Assembly (NCBI GenBank): GCA_947629385.1
Contig: CANRDO010000018.1
Span: 1 to 56,947, forward strand
Length of the DNA stretch: 56,947 nucleotides
Source: an uncultured Lachnospiraceae bacterium
Lineage (GTDB): Bacteria; Bacillota; Clostridia; Lachnospirales; Lachnospiraceae
Direction: 5' to 3'
Each line of letters starts with the position of its first letter. The first letter of the stretch is position 1. The position numbers were made by a program, and so were the translations under genes. Below are positions 1-8,673 of this stretch, in pieces. The notes under the pieces were generated by a model. It was not told the origin of the DNA, did no database searches, and saw only the letters and a list, made by a program, of their open reading frames with translations.

Positions 1-98
1 TTTATTGCAGATTTCCCTTAAGATCAAGGTTTTTATTAAGTTTTGGAACAAAAAAACAGGTAGGATTTGACACTACCAAGAAAAGAAAGGTGGAAAAA

Positions 99-941
99 AT
101 GATGAAAAAGAGAACAGGAATCGCGATGGGGATCGCTGCAGCGCTATGCATGGGAATAACGGCGTCCGCGCTCGCGGCAGAGACGGAAGGTATGTCTGAA
201 GCGGTTACGGCTGCGGAAGCGCAGGACGCGGACGGCGCGGAGGTTCTGGAAACGATCGTGCTGACGATCGAGGACAAGGATCCGGTTGAGATCAAAAATA
301 CGGCAGAGCTTCCGATCCGCTCGGCTTCTGTGGAGCTGCAGGAGGACGAGACTCTGATCAATGTGGTCATGATCGCAGACGACGGTCAGCAATATGAGTT
401 TCTGGACGTCCCATATGAGACGATGTCGGAGCCGGAGCTTGTGATGGACGGCGCGTTTGCGTTCATCAATTATACGAGCCTGTCTTCGGGCAAGGAGCGC
501 AGGGTCGGACAGACCGGAGAGCTTACCTACAAGGAGCCGGCAGAGCTCTTTGCGGTGGACGACGTCTACATCCGCAGCGAGCCGGACGACGAGGCGGAGA
601 TCCTCGGCGTGATCAAGCGGGGAGACGCGATCGAGGTGCTGGGCGAGACGGCTACGCACTATGTGGTGAAGACGGACGATGCGACCGGATATACTGTGCG
701 CAGATGCATCAGCGAGGATGAGCAGGCGGCGATCGCGGCAGTGCAGGCTGAGGAGGCAGCGCGCGAGCAGATCCGTCAGGCACAGGCAGCGGCGGCGGCA
801 GCGCAGGCAGCGGCGTCGCAGCAATCGGGCGGCGGAGTCACCGAGGTGAAACGCCAGAAGTTTGACGACTGTGACGGGAGCGGCCACGGCTATTACGAGA
901 TCACATACTCGGACGGAAGCGTTGCATACGAGGAATATTAA
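99..941 (+). CDS. Secreted SH3-like (SH3b) domain protein
   Basis: A 280-residue exported protein of unknown exact role. The N-terminus (MMKKRTG, then a hydrophobic stretch ending ALAAE) reads as a cleavable signal peptide. Residues about 140-205 resemble a bacterial SH3 domain (AVDDVYIRSEPD, then VIKRGDAIEVLGE), the type that binds peptidoglycan or peptides. An Ala/Gln-rich, probably helical segment follows (about 208-245), then a short tail with CDGSGHGYYEITYSDGS. An in-frame GTG lies at 90, but the AAAGGTGG Shine-Dalgarno sits just before ATG 99, so 99 is preferred (102 is possible). A strong terminator follows directly, so the gene looks monocistronic. Envelope attachment is inferred, not shown. 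Confidence 0.7.
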   Translation: MMKKRTGIAMGIAAALCMGITASALAAETEGMSEAVTAAEAQDADGAEVLETIVLTIEDKDPVEIKNTAELPIRSASVELQEDETLINVVMIADDGQQYEFLDVPYETMSEPELVMDGAFAFINYTSLSSGKERRVGQTGELTYKEPAELFAVDDVYIRSEPDDEAEILGVIKRGDAIEVLGETATHYVVKTDDATGYTVRRCISEDEQAAIAAVQAEEAAREQIRQAQAAAAAAQAAASQQSGGGVTEVKRQKFDDCDGSGHGYYEITYSDGSVAYEEY

Positions 942-970
942 AAGCACATATTCTGTTATATCGTAGATCC

Positions 971-995
971 GGGCTGTCGAAAGACAGCCCTTTTT
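971..995 (+). terminator. Rho-independent terminator of the SH3 gene
   Basis: An 8-bp perfect stem GGGCTGTC / GACAGCCC with a GAAA tetraloop is followed by TTTTT. It lies 30 bases after the stop codon of the SH3-like gene. Confidence 0.9.
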
Positions 996-1161
996 GTTTA
1001 TGCGCAGACCCGCGAAAGGAAATCTCCTTTCTGAATGACACATTTCCATCACATTAGTATGATTAATTGATTACGGAGAAGTGACAAAATTTTTAACAAA
1101 TATTGTGAAATATGTTAATATTATGATAATATGTAGGCAGTTTCGGAGAGGAAGCGGACAG

Positions 1162-1872
1162 ATGAAGGATATATCAACAGCTGAGAAAATACAAATTCTT
1201 GTGGTTGAGGACGAGGAGAAGCTTTGCAGTACCATAGAGGAGTATCTGCAGATGAGCGATTATCAGACCATGGAAGCGCGAAGCGGAACAGAGGCTGTGC
1301 GTGTGTTCGGCACAGATGAGGACGAGTGGCCGGATCTGGTTCTGCTGGATCTGATGCTGCCTGGAATGAGCGGATTCGATGTTCTCACCAAAATTCGGGA
1401 GAAATCAAATGTTCCGGTTATCATTCTCACTGCGAAGTGCAGTGAGGAGGATCAGCTTCGGGGCTTTTCGCTGGGCGCGGACGACTATCTGGTGAAGCCG
1501 TTTCTGCTTTCTGTCCTGAAGGCCCATATCGAAGCGCTGATGCGGCGCGCGAAAGGGACGGCCCGCAGGAAGACGTACGGAGCGCTTTCGATCGACGACA
1601 AGGCGCGTAAGGTTTTCCTGAACGGGCAGTATGTCCCACTTACCCCGCGGGAATATGAGGTGCTTCGGTATTTTACGGACAATGAGAAGATCGTTCTGAG
1701 GCGGGATCGTTTTTTGGATGAGGTGTGGGGGATCGATTACAACGGGACAGACCGCTCCGTCGACACGATCGTGAAGCAGATCCGGCTGAAGCTTGGAAAA
1801 TACGGGAAATATATCGATACGATATATGGGATCGGCTATCGTTTTGAGGTAAAGGATGATGAAGACAATTAG
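1162..1872 (+). CDS. OmpR/PhoB-family response regulator
   Basis: A 236-residue cytoplasmic transcription factor of a two-component system. Its receiver domain (about 9-125) has the acidic pocket VVEDEE and the predicted phosphoacceptor Asp63 in LLDLMLPG. The switch Thr (VIILTAK) and the Lys of YLVKPF are also present. A winged-helix DNA-binding domain follows (about 135-232; LTPREYEVLRYF, VDTIVKQIRLKLG, IYGIGYRF). An in-frame GTG start at 1081 would add 27 residues, but GAGAGGAAG precedes ATG 1162 and the receiver fold starts there. The end overlaps the kinase gene by 17 bases, so the two are translationally coupled. Target genes cannot be read from the sequence. Confidence 0.92.
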   Translation: MKDISTAEKIQILVVEDEEKLCSTIEEYLQMSDYQTMEARSGTEAVRVFGTDEDEWPDLVLLDLMLPGMSGFDVLTKIREKSNVPVIILTAKCSEEDQLRGFSLGADDYLVKPFLLSVLKAHIEALMRRAKGTARRKTYGALSIDDKARKVFLNGQYVPLTPREYEVLRYFTDNEKIVLRRDRFLDEVWGIDYNGTDRSVDTIVKQIRLKLGKYGKYIDTIYGIGYRFEVKDDEDN

Positions 1873-3349
1873 CGGACGCCTGCTGGTGATTCTGGTGCTG
1901 CTGCTCACGGCGGTGTCCGGTGGGGTCGGGATTCTCTATTCCGGTGTGTCGAGGCATCTTTACATTCAGGAACAGTGCAGGATGCTGGACGAGGTGTACG
2001 GGCTTTTGCTGAATGAAGATATTCCCGCGCTGTGTGAGGAGGAGAACCGGATCAAGGGAATGGCGGCGGAGGACGAGTGGGAAGAGTCTTCGGACAGCCT
2101 TCTGGAGCCGTATGAGAACAACAACCTCAGATTCCGGATCCGTGACGAGGAGTTTAATCTTCTGTACGCCACGAATAAATCCGAGCATACGAGCACCAGC
2201 AGTCAAGACCCGGAGTTGACAGAGCAGTGGATCGCCAAATACAGGAAAGACGCCGAGGCGGAATATGAGAAGATCAGGACCGGCGGCAGGGTCGTTCTGA
2301 GGGGGATTCATGAGCAGGACGGCCATAAGTTTTATATTATGGTGACACAGTCCTCCGGCGCGATCGACAGAAGCACGGCTTACGCGCGGCGTGTCCTTCT
2401 GCTCGTGATCGTGGTTTTCCTGATCTTTGGGACGATCTGCGTCCATATGCTCGCGAAGGGGATCGGCAGGTCGGTCGGGAACGCGGCCAGAGTGGCGAAG
2501 AAGATCGCGGAAAAGGATTTCTCGGAGAAAGTTTCCGAGACGACGAAATATCAGGAGCTCAACGAGCTGGGAGAGAGCATCAACGAGATGTCGGATCAGA
2601 TCCAGAGCTATGTCCGGGATCTGGAGACCTACAACCGGCTCCTGCAGCAGGACAATCAGCGCAGGGCGGAGCTGGAGCAGCACAGGAAGCGGTTTGTGAA
2701 CAATGTCTCCCATGAACTGAAGACTCCTCTGGCGATCATTTCCGGGCAGGCAGAGATGCTGTCCATCACGCAGGATGCTGAAAAACGGCAGCAGTATTGC
2801 GACTCCGTGACAGAGGAGGTCCGGAGGATGAGCGAGATGGTGTCCAGTATGCTGCAGACCTTTTCGGTTGAGGAGGCCATTGAGGAGCAGCCGATGCAGC
2901 CCTTGAAGCTGGATCAGATAGCGGACGGGGCGGTTCGGGATTTCTCGGCGCTTTTCGCGAAGAAGCAGGTCCGGCTTGAACTGCAGTCTTTGCCGGATTG
3001 CATGGTAAAAGGAAATCCGGAGAACCTCCGCAGGGCGGTCAACAATTTTCTGATGAACGCGTACCGCTATGCGCCGGAGGACAGCGTGGTGCGCGTTTCG
3101 GTCGGGCGAAACGGCAGATATGTCATCTTTTCCGTGTACAATGAGGGAGAAAAGGTTGCGGAGGAGGATATAGACAAGCTCTGGGACAGCTTTTATCAGG
3201 GCAGCTCAGTCGGCCGGAGGAACGAAGGCGGGACCGGGCTTGGACTGTACATTGTGAAAAGTATCGTGGCGCAGCACGGCGGTGAGTGCGGGCTGGAGAA
3301 TAAGGAGAAGGGCGTGGAGTTCTGGTTTGGAATTCCATATCTGCAGTGA
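1856..3349 (+). CDS. Membrane sensor histidine kinase
   Basis: A 497-residue partner kinase of the preceding response regulator. Transmembrane segments lie at about 8-30 and 180-200, framing an extracellular sensor of about 150 residues rich in acidic residues. A HAMP linker follows (about 200-255). The HisKA helix has VSHELKTPLA, with the phosphorylated His near residue 286. The ATP-binding domain has an N box (NFLMNAYRYA) and a G2 box (GGTGLGLYIVKS). All catalytic boxes are intact. The start ATG 1856 lies inside the response-regulator gene behind GAGGTAAAGG. The signal it senses is unknown. Confidence 0.92.
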   Translation: MMKTISGRLLVILVLLLTAVSGGVGILYSGVSRHLYIQEQCRMLDEVYGLLLNEDIPALCEEENRIKGMAAEDEWEESSDSLLEPYENNNLRFRIRDEEFNLLYATNKSEHTSTSSQDPELTEQWIAKYRKDAEAEYEKIRTGGRVVLRGIHEQDGHKFYIMVTQSSGAIDRSTAYARRVLLLVIVVFLIFGTICVHMLAKGIGRSVGNAARVAKKIAEKDFSEKVSETTKYQELNELGESINEMSDQIQSYVRDLETYNRLLQQDNQRRAELEQHRKRFVNNVSHELKTPLAIISGQAEMLSITQDAEKRQQYCDSVTEEVRRMSEMVSSMLQTFSVEEAIEEQPMQPLKLDQIADGAVRDFSALFAKKQVRLELQSLPDCMVKGNPENLRRAVNNFLMNAYRYAPEDSVVRVSVGRNGRYVIFSVYNEGEKVAEEDIDKLWDSFYQGSSVGRRNEGGTGLGLYIVKSIVAQHGGECGLENKEKGVEFWFGIPYLQ

Positions 3350-3441
3350 ACAGATCGATTCAGGCATGATCTTGTCCGGAACGGCATATATTTGTGTTAT
3401 AGGAAATCTGATCGGATTTCCCGCGACATGAAAGGATGTGA

Positions 3442-4467
3442 ATGCCGATGCCGGAATACAGGCGCTTTATTTCTTATTTCTACGAATATATAGATGGGAA
3501 GAAGCAGAAAAATGCAGGCTTCGCGAAGGTGGAGCTGCGCGAGGGAATGTGGAGGCTTTTGCTTCGGATCCTCGCGGACGCCTGCCCGTCGCCCCCGATA
3601 CAGGTGTACGGGTTTGCGCGTGTGCCGGGACGGCTGCAGGGAATCCTTCTGGGTGAGATGCGGCCGGTGAAGCAGATCGCGGAGGAGTGGGCGTTTCGCG
3701 CCGACGCGCCGCTTGGCGAGGGGAAATACATATTCGGAGATCTGGCAGGGATCTGGATCGAGAGCAGCGACGGGCGGCGCTTCATCACGGTCTGGGACGA
3801 CGAGGGGATCGATGTGGAGCACTTTGTGACGGAGGCTTCGCAGGAGACCGATTATGAGGAAGGCGGCCCAGAGGCAAGCGGATCGCAGCCGATGGAGAAG
3901 CGTCCTGCATTGTCCGGATCGCAGCATGACGAAGAGGACAGCAGTGGGCAGCCGGAAGAGGATGTCGCAGGGCAGCCGGAGGATAACAGGATCGAGGCGG
4001 CAGGCAGCCCGGATGAGGGAGAAGCTTCTGACGGCGGCGCCGATCGCTCAGGAGAGCCGGAACACGTTGCGGAGCTTCAAGGACAGAGCGTCGAAGCTTC
4101 CGGGGACGGGAAGACCCCGGCAATCCGGGAACTGCTGCAAAAAAGGGCCGCGTTTCAGCCGTTTGCCGGCGCGGAGATCGAAAGCTGTGTGATGATCCTG
4201 CCGTGCGATATTGTCCGCCTGCAGCAGGAAAACTGGAACGTAGGGAGAAGCAGCTTTCTGCAGCACGGTTTTTATCAGTACAGACATCTGCTGCTGGGAG
4301 TGACCGGCGACGGAACCTGCATACTGGGCGTGCCGGGGGTAAATAACCCGCAGGAGGCTTACATGGCGCAGATGTTCGGCTACGGGCGTTTTCTGGAGTC
4401 CGCGCGAAAGGATTCCGGCCAGGTCTTCGGATACTGGTGCCGCGAGCTGCGGCAGAATAAGAGTTGA
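3442..4467 (+). CDS. DUF6128-like protein of unknown function
   Basis: A 341-residue protein with no signal peptide or membrane segment. The N-terminal part (about 1-125; PEYRRFISYFYEYIDGKKQK) resembles DUF6128 proteins of Lachnospiraceae, as far as I can recall that family. A low-complexity acidic, Ser/Gly/Gln-rich linker follows at about 130-225. A C-terminal folded domain (about 230-340) contains PCDIVRLQQENWNVG, LLLGVTGDGTCILGVPG and FGYWCREL. ATG 3442 is chosen because AAAGGA sits 5 bases upstream; ATG 3448 in frame is less well spaced. Function unknown. It is transcribed toward the radical-SAM gene and ends at a shared hairpin. Confidence 0.65.
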   Translation: MPMPEYRRFISYFYEYIDGKKQKNAGFAKVELREGMWRLLLRILADACPSPPIQVYGFARVPGRLQGILLGEMRPVKQIAEEWAFRADAPLGEGKYIFGDLAGIWIESSDGRRFITVWDDEGIDVEHFVTEASQETDYEEGGPEASGSQPMEKRPALSGSQHDEEDSSGQPEEDVAGQPEDNRIEAAGSPDEGEASDGGADRSGEPEHVAELQGQSVEASGDGKTPAIRELLQKRAAFQPFAGAEIESCVMILPCDIVRLQQENWNVGRSSFLQHGFYQYRHLLLGVTGDGTCILGVPGVNNPQEAYMAQMFGYGRFLESARKDSGQVFGYWCRELRQNKS

Positions 4468-4468
4468 C

Positions 4469-5278
4469 TCAAACACCCCTCAGGGCAGCCTGGGGGATCT
4501 TTTTTTGTACGATTTTCAGAAAATCCTTCATCTCCTCGTCCGAAAACGCGGAGAACGGATGATCCTCGAGAAGAACCTCCGGGCAGTCGCGGAAGGCCTG
4601 CAGGAAATAAGCGCGGCAGCCGGTAAGCCACGAGGCGATCTCCTCGAAGTCCCGCGCCGTGTGCAGCCCTTTCACGACCGTCGTGCGGAATTCGTATTCG
4701 ACGCCGGAATTCTTCAGAAGGTCGACGGAGCGGCGTACGTTCGCGAGGAGCTGGCCTGCCGGGCCAGCCAGTACGTTTTTCCTCCCGTCATCCGCAACGC
4801 CGTGGGAATCGGGATACGCTGAAGCGGTTGGCAAAGATACGCTGCCAGTCGATGCATCGGAGAGAGCGGAAAGCCCACATACCCGCGCGTAGTTCTCCGG
4901 CCCGGCCTTGACGTCCATCGCGGCGTAATCAAGAAGCCCGTCCGCCAGAAGCGATTCGAGCATATCCGGATTCGTGCCGTTCGTGTCGAGCTTGACGAGA
5001 TAGCCGGCGTCCCGGATGGAGGACAGAAATTCCGGGAGATCCGCGTGCAGCGTCGGCTCGCCGCCGGTCACGCAGATGCCGTCAAGAAGACCCTGCCTTT
5101 TGCGCAGGAACTGCCGGAATTCCTCCTCGCTGATCTCCGGCACGCTCTGCGGCGCGAGCACAAGGGAGCTGTTCTGGCAGAAGGGGCAGCGGAAGTTGCA
5201 GCCGCCCGTAAATACGATCGCGGCCACGCGCCCCGGGAAATCCAGCAGGGTCAGTTTTTGCAGTCCGAGAATTTTCAT
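4469..5278 (-). CDS. Radical SAM protein, anaerobic ribonucleotide reductase activase (NrdG2-type)
   Basis: A 269-residue radical S-adenosylmethionine enzyme. The [4Fe-4S] cluster motif is CNFRCPFC near residue 27, and TGGEPTLH provides the SAM-binding GGE motif. The N-terminus (MKILGLQKLTLLDFPG) matches the group annotated as anaerobic NTP-reductase activating proteins. These install a glycyl radical on a partner enzyme. No nrdD-like partner is in this window, so the substrate is unconfirmed. The start codon at 5278 is preceded on the minus strand by GGAGGTACCT. Residues about 145-165 (SDASTGSVSLPTASAYPDS) look like a lineage-specific insertion. Confidence 0.82.
   Translation of the reverse strand: MKILGLQKLTLLDFPGRVAAIVFTGGCNFRCPFCQNSSLVLAPQSVPEISEEEFRQFLRKRQGLLDGICVTGGEPTLHADLPEFLSSIRDAGYLVKLDTNGTNPDMLESLLADGLLDYAAMDVKAGPENYARVCGLSALSDASTGSVSLPTASAYPDSHGVADDGRKNVLAGPAGQLLANVRRSVDLLKNSGVEYEFRTTVVKGLHTARDFEEIASWLTGCRAYFLQAFRDCPEVLLEDHPFSAFSDEEMKDFLKIVQKKIPQAALRGV
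4477..4507 (+). terminator. Terminator for the DUF6128-like gene, inside the 3' end of the convergent gene
   Basis: Stem CCCTCAGG / CCTGGGGG with a GCAG loop, followed by a run of T up to 4507. It lies within the last codons of the minus-strand activase gene, so the two converging genes share this DNA. Confidence 0.8.
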
Positions 5279-5405
5279 AGGTACCTCCGAGAGTTGCTTC
5301 GTATTTCCTCAGACTGATTATATCAAAAAATGGGCTGGGTAGTACCCCGTTTTGCTAAAATTGAAAGAAAAATATTTTTCTCGCGCAGTTTGACGCGATT
5401 ATCGC

Positions 5406-5435
5406 TTGACAAAATCGCTGTGATGTGCGTAAAAT
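5406..5435 (+). promoter_or_regulatory. Sigma-A-type promoter of the T-box/proS unit
   Basis: TTGACA at 5406-5411 and TAAAAT at 5430-5435 with an 18-base spacer. It lies just upstream of the T-box leader. Confidence 0.6.
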
Positions 5436-5444
5436 AGGTAATAT

Positions 5445-5705
5445 TATTACCGGACACGAGGTGAACGGTAAGAGCGATCGGGCTGAGAAGAAGATTAGTA
5501 ATCTCAGAGCGCATTTCAGAGAGAGACCGGGCGGTGCGAGGTCTCATGCGGCGGGGATGAACCGGCTTTGGAGCCTCTGCGGGAAACTGTGGCGTATTCC
5601 GGCGTTAACGGAGGACGAGAGGTCAGCTCAGGCTGTCAAGAAGGGTGGTACCGCCGGTTTTCCGGTCCCTTGCGGGATCAGAAGACCGGCTAAAACTTTT
5701 TTAGG
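5445..5705 (+). promoter_or_regulatory. T-box riboswitch leader of proS
   Basis: A leader RNA of about 260 bases carrying the canonical T-box core AAGGGTGGTACCGC at 5641-5654. That core pairs with the CCA end of uncharged tRNA. A terminator-type hairpin follows, with arms GCCGGT at 5653-5658 and ACCGGC at 5685-5690 and then a T-rich stretch, just before the Shine-Dalgarno AGGAGG of proS. The expected behaviour is antitermination when tRNA-Pro is uncharged. The specifier codon in stem I could not be assigned with certainty by eye. Confidence 0.9.
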
Positions 5706-5716
5706 AGGAAAATACA

Positions 5717-7156
5717 ATGGCGAAGGAAAAGAAGCTTGTGGAAGCGATCACTTCCATGGAGGAGGATTTCGCGCAGTGGTACACGGACGTCGTGAAGAAG
5801 GCGGAGCTCATCGACTACACCAGCGTCAAGGGCTGCATGGTGATCAAGCCGGCCGGGTACGCGCTGTGGGAGAACATCCAGCATGAGCTGGATCGCAGAT
5901 TCAAGGAGACCGGCGTGGAGAACGTGTACCTGCCGATCTTTATCCCGGAGAGTCTGCTCCAGAAGGAGAAGGATCATGTGGAGGGCTTCGCGCCGGAGGT
6001 GGCGTGGGTGACGCACGGCGGACTCGAGCCGCTGCAGGAGCGCATGTGCGTGCGTCCGACCTCGGAGACGCTGTTCTGTGATTTCTATGCGAACGACGTG
6101 CATTCCTACCGCGATCTGCCGAAGGTATACAATCAGTGGTGCTCCGTGGTGCGCTGGGAGAAGACGACGCGTCCGTTCCTGCGTTCGAGGGAATTTCTGT
6201 GGCAGGAGGGGCACACCGCGCACGCGACCGCCGAGGAGGCCGAGGAGCGCACGCAGCAGATGCTGAACGTCTATGCGGACTTCTGTGAGGAGGTGCTGGC
6301 CATCCCGGTGATCCGCGGCCGCAAGACCGACAAGGAGAAATTCGCCGGGGCGGAGGCAACCTACACGATTGAGGCGCTGATGCACGACGGCAAGGCGCTG
6401 CAGTCCGGCACGAGCCACAATTTCGGCGACGGCTTCGCGAAGGCGTTTGAGATCCAGTATGCGGACAAGGACAATACGCTGAAATATGTACATCAGACCT
6501 CATGGGGACTTTCCACGCGCATCATCGGCGCGATCATCATGGTACACGGCGACAACAGCGGGCTGGTGCTTCCGCCGAGGATCGCTCCGACGCAGGTGAT
6601 GGTGATCCCGATCCGCCAGCAGCAGGAGGGCGTACTTGACGCGGCGAACGATCTGAAGGCCGCGCTCGCGGCGGCCGGGCTTCGCGTGAAGCTCGACGAC
6701 ACGGAGAAGAGCCCGGGCTGGAAATTCGCGGAGCAGGAGATGCGCGGGATCCCGCTGCGCATCGAGCTCGGTCCGAAGGATATCGAGGAAGGTCAGGCGG
6801 TGATCGTGCGCCGCGACACGCGGGAGAAGATCGCGGCTCCGATCGCGGAGCTGCCGAAGAAGGCGGCGGAGGTGCTGGAGACGATGCAGCGCGAGATGCT
6901 GCAGCGCGCGACGGCGCACCGCGACGCGCATACCTACACAGCCGTGACGAAAGAGGAGTTCAAGGATATCGCGGACAATAAGCCGGGCTTCATCAAGGCC
7001 ATGTGGTGCGGCTGTCAGGAGTGCGAGGAGGCCATCAAGGAGGAGATCGGCGTGACCTCCCGCTGCATGCCTTTTGCGCAGGAGAAGCTCGCGGATACCT
7101 GCGTCTTCTGCGGAAAGCCGGCGAAGACGATGGTCTGCTGGGGGAAGGCATATTAA
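5717..7156 (+). CDS. proS: Prolyl-tRNA synthetase (archaeal/eukaryotic-like short form)
   Basis: Class II aminoacyl-tRNA synthetase that charges tRNA-Pro with proline in the cytoplasm. At 479 residues it belongs to the short ProS type without the bacterial editing insertion. Visible class II signatures include [12 protein letters not shown], the arginine-containing motif 2 loop ([13 protein letters not shown] then [22 protein letters not shown]), and a motif 3 area near [15 protein letters not shown]. The anticodon-binding domain starts near VMVIPIRQQ. The C-terminal zinc-type cysteines WCGCQECEE and CVFCGKPA are present, as in this subtype. The start has AGGAGG 9-10 bases upstream. Controlled by the T-box leader. 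Confidence 0.96.
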   Translation: MAKEKKLVEAITSMEEDFAQWYTDVVKKAELIDYTSVKGCMVIKPAGYALWENIQHELDRRFKETGVENVYLPIFIPESLLQKEKDHVEGFAPEVAWVTHGGLEPLQERMCVRPTSETLFCDFYANDVHSYRDLPKVYNQWCSVVRWEKTTRPFLRSREFLWQEGHTAHATAEEAEERTQQMLNVYADFCEEVLAIPVIRGRKTDKEKFAGAEATYTIEALMHDGKALQSGTSHNFGDGFAKAFEIQYADKDNTLKYVHQTSWGLSTRIIGAIIMVHGDNSGLVLPPRIAPTQVMVIPIRQQQEGVLDAANDLKAALAAAGLRVKLDDTEKSPGWKFAEQEMRGIPLRIELGPKDIEEGQAVIVRRDTREKIAAPIAELPKKAAEVLETMQREMLQRATAHRDAHTYTAVTKEEFKDIADNKPGFIKAMWCGCQECEEAIKEEIGVTSRCMPFAQEKLADTCVFCGKPAKTMVCWGKAY

Positions 7157-7324
7157 ATGACACATTGTCTTGAAACCGTATTCAGCATGAGATTGCCGGA
7201 AAATCCACACTCGCGATAGACAGGATTGCCTGGGCGGTATATTCTGACAGGAGGCAGCTGGAAAGGAAATATACGGAAATCCGTGCGGGGCGGACAGTTG
7301 TATTCAACAAATGTGCGAAACTTC

Positions 7325-7353
7325 TTGACAAATTTGTGTGAACTGAGTATGAT
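7325..7353 (+). promoter_or_regulatory. Promoter of the liv operon
   Basis: Consensus TTGACA (7325-7330), a 17-base spacer and TATGAT (7348-7353). Within the 317-base gap between proS and livK (7157-7473) this is the one clear signal. It gives a leader of about 110 bases. No known riboswitch fold was recognised in that leader. Confidence 0.75.
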
Positions 7354-7473
7354 TTGCAGTATGAGCGCGGCGTAAGTTTCGGAATCGTCCCGACAGGCTT
7401 TTGCGGTATTTGCGGAGGTTGTGCGGGGATGATCGGACGTCAGCCGCACGAAGAAAAAGAGGAGGTAGATATT

Positions 7474-8595
7474 ATGAAGAAATTTGTGAAACTGGCAAGT
7501 GTCGCATGTGTGGCTGCGATGACGGTTTCCGCTACGACGATGGCGGCGGAAGAATTTTGGATCGGCGGCATCGGACCGCTGACCGGCGCGGTGGCTTCCT
7601 ACGGTATTTCCGTAAAGCAGGGCGCTGAGATCGCGGTGAAAGAGATCCATGAAGCGGGCGATGTTACGATCGGCGACACCACATATGAGATTAAGCTGGA
7701 CTACCAGGACGACCAGGGCAGCGAGGACATTGCCCCGCAGGCGTACAACACGGTCATGGACAACGGCGCGAATGTTATCATGGGCGCTGTCACGAGCGGG
7801 CCGTGCATCGCGATTACAAGTGACACCTATGCAGACGGTATCCTTCAGATCACCCCGTCGGGTTCCGCGGAGGACTGTATCGCGAACGACAACGCGTTCC
7901 GCATCTGCTTCTCCGACCCGGAGCAGGGCGTTGCGATGGCGGATTACCTGATCGATACGGTAGGCATTTCCAAGGTTGCCGTTATTTACAATACGGCGGA
8001 TGACTACAGCTCGGGCATCAAGGAGGCGTTTGAGGCAGAGTTCACTGAGAAGGGCGGCGAGGTGGTTGCCAGCGAGGCATTCCAGACCGGTGATCAGGAG
8101 TTCAATACACAGCTGACCACGATCCAGGGTACGGACGCTGAGGCGATCTATGTTCCGGCTTACTATCAGGACGCTACCTACATCACGAAGCAGGCGGCTG
8201 ATCAGGGGATGGAGCTTCCGTTCTTCGGTTCTGACGGCTGGGACGGGGTGCTCGGCACGGTGACGGATCCGGCCCTGGTAGAGGGATGCATCTTCACCAG
8301 CCCGTTCTGTGCGTCTGTGGATGAGGAGAAGACCGTTGCTTTCGTGGAGGCTTATCAGGAAGCATACGATGCGATCCCGGACCAGTTCGCGGCGGACGGC
8401 TATGACTGCGTATACACCTTCAAGGCAGCTATGGAGCAGGCGCAGAGCATCGAGAGCGAGGATCTGATCGCGGCGATGACCGAGATCACGGTGGACGGCC
8501 TGACCGGCACGATGACCTTCGACGCGTCCGGCGCTCCGATCAAGGACGTTCTCTTTGTGACGGTGAAGGATGGCGCTTATACATTTGTAGAATAA
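7474..8595 (+). CDS. livK: Branched-chain amino-acid ABC transporter, substrate-binding protein
   Basis: A 373-residue type I periplasmic-binding-fold protein (Leu/Ile/Val-binding family). It is expected to capture branched-chain amino acids outside the membrane and deliver them to LivHM. After an N-terminal export signal the mature part starts IGGIGPLTGAVASYG, followed by AYNTVMDNGANVIMGAVTSGP and KVAVIYNTADDYSSG, all typical of the family. ATG 7474 follows GGAGG at the right distance; the frame is open further upstream but without support. The signal peptide lacks a convincing lipobox: its only Cys is in SVAC, within the hydrophobic core. This is odd for a Gram-positive binding protein. First gene of livKHMGF. 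Confidence 0.93.
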   Translation: MKKFVKLASVACVAAMTVSATTMAAEEFWIGGIGPLTGAVASYGISVKQGAEIAVKEIHEAGDVTIGDTTYEIKLDYQDDQGSEDIAPQAYNTVMDNGANVIMGAVTSGPCIAITSDTYADGILQITPSGSAEDCIANDNAFRICFSDPEQGVAMADYLIDTVGISKVAVIYNTADDYSSGIKEAFEAEFTEKGGEVVASEAFQTGDQEFNTQLTTIQGTDAEAIYVPAYYQDATYITKQAADQGMELPFFGSDGWDGVLGTVTDPALVEGCIFTSPFCASVDEEKTVAFVEAYQEAYDAIPDQFAADGYDCVYTFKAAMEQAQSIESEDLIAAMTEITVDGLTGTMTFDASGAPIKDVLFVTVKDGAYTFVE

Positions 8596-8622
8596 GAAAG
8601 AGCGGTTTTGATTTCAGGGACG

Positions 8623-8650
8623 AAAGGGAGACGGCATACGTCTCCCTTTT
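8623..8650 (+). terminator. Intercistronic hairpin between livK and livH
   Basis: An 11-bp perfect stem AAAGGGAGACG / CGTCTCCCTTT with a 5-base GCATA loop, ending in TTTT. It looks like a partial terminator or an mRNA-stabilising hairpin. Either would give more binding protein than permease from the same transcript. Confidence 0.75.
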
Positions 8651-8673
8651 GTAAAATCGGAGAGGAGAAAAAT

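Noticed and set aside
5425..5886. Open frame of 153 codons over the T-box leader and the proS start
   Set aside because: It overlaps the T-box and runs out of frame into proS; the sequence is explained by RNA structure.
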